The notes under the pieces: model-generated
Database searches by the model: none
What the model was told of the DNA's origin: nothing
The model's input: the letters and a program-made list of their open reading frames with translations, nothing else
NCBI GenBank assembly: GCA_040219295.1
Contig: JAVJST010000011.1
Span: 744,001 to 808,000, forward strand
From: JAVJST01 sp040219295
GTDB taxonomy: Bacteria; Pseudomonadota; Alphaproteobacteria; Rhodospirillales; Casp-alpha2
Direction: 5' to 3'
Length of the DNA: 64,000 nucleotides
Part shown: piece by piece, positions 1 to 6,770 of the stretch
Numbering within the stretch: position 1 is the first letter of the stretch
How the letters are laid out: each line of letters opens with the position of its first letter
Program-made: the position numbers and the translations under genes

Positions 1-191
1 CCGCTCGAGACCGCGACCGCGTGGGCGGCGCCGGTGAAGTCGGCAAGCGCCGCTTCCAGCTCGGTGACCTCCGGGCCCATGATGAATTGCCCGTGGTCCA
101 GCACCTTCTGGATGCGGGCGTCGATCTCCGGTCTCAGGGCGTCGTACTGGGCCTTGAGATCGACCAAGGCGATGGCGTTGCCGTCAGTCAT
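1..191 (-). CDS. wbpE: DegT/DnrJ/EryC1/StrS aminotransferase, WbpE-like (N-terminal part, cut by window edge)
   Basis: Only the first 63 codons are inside the window. The start ATG (189-191) overlaps the stop of the acetyltransferase gene by 8 bases. Reading from it gives MTDGNAIALVDLKAQYDALR, then a stretch with MGPEVTELE and an Ala-rich AHAVAVSS segment. This is the usual N-terminus of PLP-dependent sugar aminotransferases of the WbpE/WlbC/PglE group. Family members put an amino group on C3 or C4 of a nucleotide-linked keto sugar. With the WbpB- and WbpD-like genes just upstream, the likely substrate is UDP-3-keto-GlcNAcA (inference). The PLP lysine lies outside the window. Confidence 0.85.
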   Translation of the reverse strand, partial: MTDGNAIALVDLKAQYDALRPEIDARIQKVLDHGQFIMGPEVTELEAALADFTGAAHAVAVSS

Positions 192-759
192 CGTCGTCCC
201 GCTCGGGGTGCAGGGTCGTGCCGTCAAGAACGTAATTCTCACCCGTCCGCGGACACACCAGGTCGTCGCCCAGGCGTTCGCCGGCGCGGCTGACCCAACC
301 CGCGATCCGGGCCGGGTTTCCGATCACGAGGGCGAAGTCCGGAACGTCGCGGGTGACGACGGCACCGGCGCCGATCATCGCGTACCGTCCGATCGCATTG
401 CCGCAGATGATGGTCGCATTGGCGCCGATGGTCGCGCCGCGGCCTACCGGGGTCGCCGAGAATTCGTCCTTGCGTTCAACGAAGGCACGCGGAGTCAAGA
501 CGTTGGTAAAAACGCACGACGGGCCGCAGAAGACATCGCGGTCGAGGTCGACACCGGCGTAGAGCGAGACGTTGTTCTGGATCTTGCAGCCGTCGCCGAT
601 CCGCACGTCGGGGCCGGCCATGACGTTCTGGCCGAGCACGCAGTTCTCGCCGATCCGGGTGCCGGCTAGTACGTGACAGAAATGCCAGATCTTGGTGCCG
701 CGTCCGATGACCACACCGTCATCGATGATTGCGGTCTCGTGACAGAAGAAATCGCTCAT
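184..759 (-). CDS. wbpD: UDP-2-acetamido-3-amino-2,3-dideoxyglucuronate N-acetyltransferase, WbpD-like
   Basis: A 191-residue protein built of hexapeptide repeats (IGRGTKIW, IGENCVLG, IGDGCKIQ, IGANATII, IGRYAMIG), the left-handed beta-helix of acyl-CoA-dependent acetyltransferases. The run NNVSLYAGV followed by VFTNVLTPRAF is characteristic of the WbpD/WlbB branch, which acetylates the 3-amino group of UDP-GlcNAc(3N)A. Length matches WbpD (about 190 residues). It sits between a WbpB-like dehydrogenase and a WbpE-like aminotransferase, so the oxidation, transamination and acetylation steps are contiguous. The C-terminus ends in an acidic tail (four Asp), which is of no known significance. Confidence 0.9.
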   Translation of the reverse strand: MSDFFCHETAIIDDGVVIGRGTKIWHFCHVLAGTRIGENCVLGQNVMAGPDVRIGDGCKIQNNVSLYAGVDLDRDVFCGPSCVFTNVLTPRAFVERKDEFSATPVGRGATIGANATIICGNAIGRYAMIGAGAVVTRDVPDFALVIGNPARIAGWVSRAGERLGDDLVCPRTGENYVLDGTTLHPERDDDD

Positions 760-771
760 GGCCGCCTTCGC

Positions 772-1728
772 CTAGTCCTCGATCTTCGCCGCTAGCGGAT
801 GCACCGCGCCGCGCAGGCCGACGGCTTCTGCCCGGCGGATGCCGGCCACCGCCTCGATGCTCGGCCGGGCTTCTTCCAACAGGAAACCGTTGCCCGCCAG
901 GATTGCCTCGTAACTCGCGGTGTGAAGATCCTCGAAACCGTCCGAGAACTCGAGCTCCTCGCCGTCGATGGTGATCGAGCGGTAGGTGCGCTTGCCCTTC
1001 GCGACGACCTCCGGCGGAAGGTGGCCGCCGTTGATCGACAGGAACCAGCGGACGCGCGCCCGGTTGTATTCCAGGTAGCCGGCGGCAGCATCGCCTCGGT
1101 GCACATGGACCTGCGATGACTTCAGCGCACCAAAGACCCATTGCAGCATGTCGAAGAAATGCACGCCGATGTTGGTGACGATGCCGCCCGACTTGTCCTC
1201 GTCGCCTTTCCAGCTGATCCGGTACCAGTGGCCGCGCATGGTCAGGTACGCGAGATCGACGTCGAACACCTTGTCGGCCGGGGCCGCGGCGACCTTGTCG
1301 CGAAGCGCCTGCACGGCCGGGTGCAGCCGGAGCTGCAGGATGTTGTAGACCCGCTGGTCGGACTCGCCGGCGATCTCGGTGAGCGCGTCGACGTTCCACG
1401 GGTTGAGGACCAGCGGCTTCTCGCAGATCGCGCCGGCGCCGGACCGCAGCGCGAAACGGATGTGCGCGTCATGCAGATAGTTCGGTGAGCAGATGCTGAC
1501 GTAGTCGACCGCTTCTCCGCGCCGCCGCAGCTTGTCGATGTGCCGGTCGAAACGTTCGAACTCGGTGAAGAAATCAGCATCCGGGAAATAGCTGTCGATG
1601 ATCCCGACGCTGTCGTTCGGATCGAGCGCAGCGACAAGCCGGTGTCCGGTGTTCCTGATCGCCTGCATGTGCCGCGGCGCGACGAACCCGGCTGCGCCGA
1701 TCAGGGCAAAGCGAAGTGTTTCCGTCAA
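772..1728 (-). CDS. wbpB: Gfo/Idh/MocA dehydrogenase, UDP-GlcNAcA 3-dehydrogenase (WbpB/WlbA-like)
   Basis: 318 residues. An N-terminal Rossmann fold (FALIGAAGFVAPRHMQAI) is followed by the Gfo/Idh signature CEKPLVLN and a C-terminal domain with YNILQLRLHPAV and GGIVTNIGVHFFDML, matching WbpB/WlbA. These oxidise C3 of UDP-GlcNAcA to the 3-keto form. The start is TTG at 1726-1728, supported by GGAGG at 1738-1742 with a 9-base spacer; no in-frame ATG precedes the fold. The gene lies 12 bases upstream of wbpD. The pathway also needs UDP-GlcNAc 6-dehydrogenation (WbpA); the CBS-fused dehydrogenase at 41850 could supply it (inference). Confidence 0.9.
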   Translation of the reverse strand: MTETLRFALIGAAGFVAPRHMQAIRNTGHRLVAALDPNDSVGIIDSYFPDADFFTEFERFDRHIDKLRRRGEAVDYVSICSPNYLHDAHIRFALRSGAGAICEKPLVLNPWNVDALTEIAGESDQRVYNILQLRLHPAVQALRDKVAAAPADKVFDVDLAYLTMRGHWYRISWKGDEDKSGGIVTNIGVHFFDMLQWVFGALKSSQVHVHRGDAAAGYLEYNRARVRWFLSINGGHLPPEVVAKGKRTYRSITIDGEELEFSDGFEDLHTASYEAILAGNGFLLEEARPSIEAVAGIRRAEAVGLRGAVHPLAAKIED

Positions 1729-1737
1729 CGTTCCAAA

Positions 1738-1742
1738 CCTCC
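1738..1742 (-). promoter_or_regulatory. Shine-Dalgarno GGAGG deciding the TTG start of the wbpB-like gene
   Basis: The minus strand reads GGAGG here, nine bases upstream of the TTG at 1726-1728. The same nine-base spacing recurs upstream of other starts in the window (PIG-L at 15834, NeuA at 40783), which is why this rare start is preferred. Confidence 0.6.
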
Positions 1743-1761
1743 GTGCACTCGTGACCGGCCG

Positions 1762-3084
1762 TCAGACAGTGTCCATTAGCGCGCGATAAAACGATCGCTG
1801 GATCGGATCCCTGTTCCCCGAGTGGTAGAGAATACAGAGATTTCCCGCGAACGTCCGTACCTGTGCGGCGATCGACTTGCAATGGGCAATGGCGTCGTCC
1901 GGCGATCGCCCTTCGTATTCCTTGCCGAGGAGACCGAAGTCGGTGATGGCGGTCGCGACATAACGCAACGACATCGATTCTCGCCCGACGAGATCGTAAG
2001 CGGCGACGTCGCGGCAGCTCCCGGTTCGAAAGCCGGCGGCTTCCGGAAAGCATAGGGTGTAGTCCGTCTCCATGCCCGCGTGTTCCCAGATAACCGGGGT
2101 ACGCGCGATGTCGTAACGGAGCACATGCTGGCGGCCTTCGGTCAGGGTCGCGCCGAGTACGGATTCGAGGCCGCGCTTCTGCGCGACCCAGGTCTCGGCA
2201 TCGTCGAACGTCGCGTAGCCGGGATGAAAACCGATGCCGTGGCCACGGGCGCGGATTCTGTCGGCGCAGGTCCGCAGCAGGTCCGGCATCGTCGCCGCAT
2301 AGGGGCTGTCCTTCGGATCGCGGCTCGGGCCGATGAAGAAGAACTTGCTGGTCAGGTTCTTTGCCTCGGCCCAGGTCATGATGTCGTCCATCGACGACCA
2401 CGGATCGCCGCCGAGGAAAGACCGTGCGAACGTGCGTGCAGCGCGCGCCGGGTTCATGCGTTTCACGGCGTCGCCGGCAACTTCACGCAGGGCGGCCGAT
2501 ATCGTGTGGTGACCCTTCAGGCGGTCGACATCGTGGGTCAGGACGATCCGGTAGCTGCCCGCGCATGGCGGATTGCCGGTCTTCAAAATGGCTCCGGCGA
2601 GACGCCGGGCGGCGACGTCGGCCCAGGGGATTGCCGGTCCGCCGAGGTGCGGGAAGACGGAGTCGGCGTAGCGAAACCGGCCGTGCCGGTCGGTCGTATC
2701 GGGCGAGCGTTCCTCGACGCGCGAGATCATCAGGAAGATCATGCCCAGCGCGTCATAGGGAACGGAGTCGGTTTCCGTCGCCACATCGGCCACGTCGTCG
2801 ATCAGCGGGCCGGTCAGGCCCGAGTCCGAAAACAGGTTCTGCAACTTGGCGCGGTCGGGATGAATTCCGTCGGCGCGCAGCGTCGTGCCGGCGGGCAGGA
2901 TGCGGGCCGGATTGGCGACCGCGCCGGCGGGCGGGTTGTCGCCGTAGTGAAGCGCGACGCCGTCGCCCGAGGTGAACGTCAGGCCGTGCGCCGCCGCGAC
3001 AAAGCGGCAGGCATGTTCGAGTTCCGGCCGGAAAGCCACGAGGGCCGGCGCAACCGAAAGATGGAAAGGCGTGGCGTCAGGCAT
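1762..3084 (-). CDS. Polysaccharide-deacetylase-like protein with N-terminal extension
   Basis: 440 residues. The C-terminal two thirds carry NodB/CE4-type motifs: VLTHDVDRLKG (metal-binding His-Asp-x-Asp), then SKFFFIGPS, RARGHGIGFHPGYATFD and, near the end, CILYHSGN. The first ~170 residues are an alpha/beta extension found in surface-polysaccharide members of this family. The family removes N-acetyl groups from polysaccharides, though many members of this branch have no proven activity. There is no clear signal peptide, so a cytoplasmic role on a sugar precursor is possible. The start overlaps the stop of the asparagine-synthetase-like gene by about eight bases. Confidence 0.75.
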   Translation of the reverse strand: MPDATPFHLSVAPALVAFRPELEHACRFVAAAHGLTFTSGDGVALHYGDNPPAGAVANPARILPAGTTLRADGIHPDRAKLQNLFSDSGLTGPLIDDVADVATETDSVPYDALGMIFLMISRVEERSPDTTDRHGRFRYADSVFPHLGGPAIPWADVAARRLAGAILKTGNPPCAGSYRIVLTHDVDRLKGHHTISAALREVAGDAVKRMNPARAARTFARSFLGGDPWSSMDDIMTWAEAKNLTSKFFFIGPSRDPKDSPYAATMPDLLRTCADRIRARGHGIGFHPGYATFDDAETWVAQKRGLESVLGATLTEGRQHVLRYDIARTPVIWEHAGMETDYTLCFPEAAGFRTGSCRDVAAYDLVGRESMSLRYVATAITDFGLLGKEYEGRSPDDAIAHCKSIAAQVRTFAGNLCILYHSGNRDPIQRSFYRALMDTV

Positions 3085-4936
3085 GACCCTCGATACCGAA
3101 GGAACGCATCCATGAATCGTGGGTCAACAACTGGCGCAGAAGCTTGCCGTGGGACTTGCGGCCTTCAAGGTGCTCGTCAATGCAGGCTCGCACGGCACCG
3201 GGTTCCATGATGTCGAGACAAGTCTCGTCGAGCCGGCCGCGGATCTCCTTCAGTCGCCGGTTGAATCTCGGTTCTTCGCGGAACAAGGCGCTGAGATTCT
3301 GCCACGAACCCTGGCTATGCGTTTTCGACGGCAACGCCTCGCGCCCGAGGATCCCGAGGCGCCGCAAGGCGCCGCGCCCGAGCAGGCCGGCGATTTCCGC
3401 CCAGGGGTGAAGGTCGGCGCGGAAGTGGGTGTTGGCGTTGGCGATACGCGCCGTTTCGGGCGAGACGATCTGCATGGCAAGTTGCAGGACGCGGCCCTCG
3501 CATCGCCACGACGTTGGCATCCGCAGATAGATATCGAACACGTCGTTGTCGAACGCCGGCATCGCCAGGTCGGTCCGCGCACGCACGCTCATCATGCTGG
3601 TGAACGCATAATGCTTGCTGACGTTGTTAAGGATGAAGGCGTCCCAGGCGTTGTACGGGTCCTCGGAATCGAGCCACGGCGCCAGGATGGTCTCCAGCTT
3701 GTCGCCGATCGCTTGGCCCCATCGGTCTCGCCGGCCGGCCGCCGTGATCCTGTCGATCGTCGACCGCGGCGGGCCCTGGCGGAGACTGTTGAGGACGTCG
3801 TGCCCGGTCGGGCGTTTCGGAATCGGCCGCAGCGCGGGCAATCGGGTTTTCGATCCGCCGATCTCGAGGAACCGCGACGGCAGATAGTAGCCGCGCAGGG
3901 TGTAGTCCAGCCCGTGGCCGGTCAGCAGCAGGTCCACCGAGTCGTCGACCATCGGCAGGAACGCGGAGACCGGCGTCGATGCCGGGTAGAGGCCGCCGCA
4001 CTCCCTGACGGTCGGATCGATGAAATCGAAGGTGTCTTCCGGGCCGATGACACAGGCGTGATGTTCGGCGCCGTGCTGTGTCGCGATGCGCCGCGCCAGG
4101 GCCAGTTCCGGGTTATCGTCGTAGCTTGCCGTCGTCCAGCACGATAGCGAGCCGGGCTCGGCCGCCGCGAGGACAAGGCGCGAGTCGATACCGCCGGAGA
4201 GCAGCAGTCCGCTCTCGTCGCCCAATGCGGCCTGGCGAACGACGGCCTCGCGGATCGCCGCCGCCAGCTGTTCGGCGCAGGCGATCTTCGACATCCGACC
4301 GCGCTGCCAGACCAGCTGCCAGTAGGTTCGTTCCGCCGAACGCCCGCCGGCATGGGTGTACACGGTTGCCGACGGCAGCGCCTCGATACCGGCGATTGGC
4401 GTCGAGCGGCCAAGGGTTCGCTGCATGGTGAACAGTTCGGTGATAATGCGGGTGTCGGCCTTTCGCGGTATCCGGCCGAGTCCGGCCAGTACGTACAATT
4501 GGCTCGCGAAGGCGATCCCCGTATCGTCCTGCCAGACGTAGATCGGCAAGGTCCCGTTGCGGTCAGTGATCAGCGTCAGTTCCCGCTTGGCGGGATCGAA
4601 CGCGGCGGCGGCGAACTGGCCGTTGATGCGCGACAGACCGTCGATGTCGCCGCGCGCGATCAACGCGTGGACGACCTCCGCCGGGGAGGGGTCTGGTCGG
4701 CCGGGCATGTCGAAATCGTCCGTGTTGACGATCCAGCCACTGACGTGAACGGATATCCCGTCATCAGCGTCCGTCACCGATGAGGTGAACCGACCGCCGT
4801 GCGAAGCGGTTCCGAGAACGGCGCCGCCGAACCGTTGCTGCGAAATTGCAAGTGAGTCGGGCAGGCGGCCGAACATACCGTCGTCCTCGACGGGCGACGC
4901 GGGGTCGAACAGAACCTGACCGAAGAGACCGATCAT
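3077..4936 (-). CDS. Asparagine-synthetase-like protein lacking the glutaminase nucleophile
   Basis: 619 residues with the AsnB two-domain layout: an Ntn-hydrolase-like N-half and an ATP-pyrophosphatase C-half whose PP-loop is LLLSGGIDSRLVLAA (residues about 244-258). Active AsnB proteins begin Met-Cys; this one begins MIGLFGQVLF and so has no Cys2. The NGEIYN glutamine-binding motif is replaced by SGWIVN. It therefore probably cannot hydrolyse glutamine itself, but may still adenylate a carboxylate and use free ammonia or another amine, as beta-lactam-synthetase-like relatives do (family knowledge; substrate unknown). It is flanked by a methyltransferase and a deacetylase. Confidence 0.82.
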   Translation of the reverse strand: MIGLFGQVLFDPASPVEDDGMFGRLPDSLAISQQRFGGAVLGTASHGGRFTSSVTDADDGISVHVSGWIVNTDDFDMPGRPDPSPAEVVHALIARGDIDGLSRINGQFAAAAFDPAKRELTLITDRNGTLPIYVWQDDTGIAFASQLYVLAGLGRIPRKADTRIITELFTMQRTLGRSTPIAGIEALPSATVYTHAGGRSAERTYWQLVWQRGRMSKIACAEQLAAAIREAVVRQAALGDESGLLLSGGIDSRLVLAAAEPGSLSCWTTASYDDNPELALARRIATQHGAEHHACVIGPEDTFDFIDPTVRECGGLYPASTPVSAFLPMVDDSVDLLLTGHGLDYTLRGYYLPSRFLEIGGSKTRLPALRPIPKRPTGHDVLNSLRQGPPRSTIDRITAAGRRDRWGQAIGDKLETILAPWLDSEDPYNAWDAFILNNVSKHYAFTSMMSVRARTDLAMPAFDNDVFDIYLRMPTSWRCEGRVLQLAMQIVSPETARIANANTHFRADLHPWAEIAGLLGRGALRRLGILGREALPSKTHSQGSWQNLSALFREEPRFNRRLKEIRGRLDETCLDIMEPGAVRACIDEHLEGRKSHGKLLRQLLTHDSWMRSFGIEGHA

Positions 4937-5913
4937 TCGTTGCGGTCTGCGAGCGCCAGTACATTGCCGCGCGGGCCGACGAAGACGCGGTAACCGAACC
5001 GCTCGAGGACGGGCCGCACATGGTCGGCGATCCGCTTGCCGTCACGGGTATACCATCCCGCCAGCCGGACACGGGGCTTGAAGGTTTGCAGCGCATTTGT
5101 GGCCCCGTCGAGGGCCTCGATCTCGGCGCCATTGAGGGTCAGGCTGATCATGTCGAGCTTCTTCAGGCCGTGGTCGCCGACGATCCGGTCGATGGTGATG
5201 GTCTCGACTTCCTGCGTGTAGCGGCCCTTGTGCACCTCGCCGACGAGGGTGTTGGCCTGGGCGAAGTCGCTTTCAAGCTCCATCGTGGTGATTGTGTTCC
5301 AGACGGCCCGGTGGATCGGCGTGACGACGCTTGCGCCGCTGGCGTCGAGATTGCGCTGCAGGAATTCGAAGCATTCACGGCTCGCCTCGACGGCGATGAT
5401 CCGCCCCCGCGTCACAGACTCCGCGAGCCGGATATCGCCGAACCCGATGAAGGCGCCGCAATTGATGATGACGTCTCCGGCACGCGGCGTGAAAGCGTCT
5501 ATCAGTTCCTGCCGGTGCGCGGCGGGCAAGTTCTGGATCGAGTCCTTGTGCTGTCCGTGCATGCCCGCCATCTGGTCCGGCGTGTACCCGACGACGTCGA
5601 GGTCCGGACGCATGTGCGGATAGATGTAGCGGTTCACGTAATCCTTGAAGAGCCGGAAATGGCTCTCCGGCACGGCGGCGGGGATGTACGGCCGGATCAG
5701 CCGGTAATGACCGTCGCTCTTCGGGTCGTTCCAGAAACCGTAGAGCTTCAGGCCCTTCTCCTCGTTGGCGAGAAACGGTACGCCGTCTTCCTCGCCGAAC
5801 GTCAGCCTGGGGGCATGCTCGTTGAAGTGGTCGAGCAGACACTGGCTCCGTCGTTTCCAGCGGGCGCGGTAGCCCGGGATGCATAACTTGAGGGACGTTG
5901 GCAGGGATATCAT
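4933..5913 (-). CDS. FkbM family SAM-dependent methyltransferase
   Basis: 326 residues. The methyltransferase core starts near residue 180 with DVIINCGAFIGFGDIRLAE (motif I), then GRIIAVEAS, a Thr-Ile-Asp-Arg-Ile stretch and KKLDMISLTLNGAEIEALDG. The last is the FkbM hallmark, normally D-x-I-K-I-D-x-E-G; here Leu-Thr-Leu-Asn-Gly-Ala-Glu replaces the core residues. The ~170-residue N-terminal part (KLYGFWNDPKSDGHYRL) is not recognised. FkbM proteins usually O-methylate sugars. The altered signature could mean a changed acceptor or weak activity. The stop codon overlaps the following start by four bases (ATGA). Confidence 0.8.
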   Translation of the reverse strand: MISLPTSLKLCIPGYRARWKRRSQCLLDHFNEHAPRLTFGEEDGVPFLANEEKGLKLYGFWNDPKSDGHYRLIRPYIPAAVPESHFRLFKDYVNRYIYPHMRPDLDVVGYTPDQMAGMHGQHKDSIQNLPAAHRQELIDAFTPRAGDVIINCGAFIGFGDIRLAESVTRGRIIAVEASRECFEFLQRNLDASGASVVTPIHRAVWNTITTMELESDFAQANTLVGEVHKGRYTQEVETITIDRIVGDHGLKKLDMISLTLNGAEIEALDGATNALQTFKPRVRLAGWYTRDGKRIADHVRPVLERFGYRVFVGPRGNVLALADRNE

Positions 5914-5923
5914 CGCGGCTCTA

Positions 5924-6763
5924 TCAGGTCAGATGCTTGCGGGGGTCGTAATCGGCCAGATAGCCGATGCGCTGACGCATGTCGGCCGGCAGTCGCTCGC
6001 GGAAACGCAGGAACAGGTCGACGTCGGCCGACGCCGCGGCGGTCGCACCTTTACCTTGCTGCTCGTTGGTGTTGCGTGGGGCGACAGTCACAACCGGCGA
6101 ATGCTCCAGCGCCAAGTCATCGAAGTGGGCGTTCATGCGCTCGGCGTCGTTCAGGTCCTCTGTGCGGATGATCGCGCGGGCGCCGATGTCGAACTCGTCG
6201 AGCAGCGCAAGATAGCGCAGGTACATTTCGCACCATGCCCACAGGTAGAACTCGCCTTTCTCGAAATCGTCGTGAGACATCCGGAGCAGGTTGCTGCGGG
6301 CATCGGGCATGTTGTTGTCGAGGGTGAAGCGCTTGTTCCGGTTGAGGAAGCTCCGCATGTTGAGGACCGGGTCGCGGACCAGCAGAATCAGACCCATGCC
6401 CGGGCACGCCCGGGCGAACGACTTGTGCAGGCCGCGCGCGAAGTACTTGCTGACGTCGACGTGGATCCGCGCACCCTTGGCGTCGATCAGGCGAAGCCGC
6501 TTGGCGGCGATCCTGTCGAGGTAGGCCTCGTCGCCGTTCTCAAAGGCGGTGAGGACTTTCCCTCGGCCCAGAAGCTCGTGCGTTTCAATGAAGCGCCGCC
6601 GGAAGTGACGCTCGAGATCCCGCAACGCGCCCTTGAACCGCAGCTTCGGGGAGGGCTCCTCGAAAGCCGCATAGCAGCCCTCGACATGCGTGTTGAGCAG
6701 ATGCGTGAGCGACGATTGCCCGCACCGCCCCGTGGCCACGGTGAATATGTAGCGTTCCGTCAT
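5924..6763 (-). CDS. Sulfotransferase-family protein
   Basis: 279 residues starting at ATG 6761-6763, eight bases past the stop of the upstream PK-ATP-sulfurylase gene. A longer reading from 6877 would run through that gene and its N-terminus looks non-coding. The N-terminal VATGRCGQSSLTHLLNTH is the 5'-phosphosulfate-binding loop, and GLILLVRDPVLNMRSF matches the 3'-phosphate-binding segment of PAPS-dependent sulfotransferases. A Lys/Arg-rich middle and no signal peptide point to a cytoplasmic enzyme acting on a lipid-linked or nucleotide sugar (inference). Neighbourhood with a sulfate-activating fusion supports sulfation of the glycan. Confidence 0.8.
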   Translation of the reverse strand: MTERYIFTVATGRCGQSSLTHLLNTHVEGCYAAFEEPSPKLRFKGALRDLERHFRRRFIETHELLGRGKVLTAFENGDEAYLDRIAAKRLRLIDAKGARIHVDVSKYFARGLHKSFARACPGMGLILLVRDPVLNMRSFLNRNKRFTLDNNMPDARSNLLRMSHDDFEKGEFYLWAWCEMYLRYLALLDEFDIGARAIIRTEDLNDAERMNAHFDDLALEHSPVVTVAPRNTNEQQGKGATAAASADVDLFLRFRERLPADMRQRIGYLADYDPRKHLT

Positions 6764-6770
6764 GGGACCG

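Noticed and set aside
2080..3210. 376-residue open frame on the plus strand
   Set aside because: Antisense to the polysaccharide-deacetylase-like gene; no recognisable motif.
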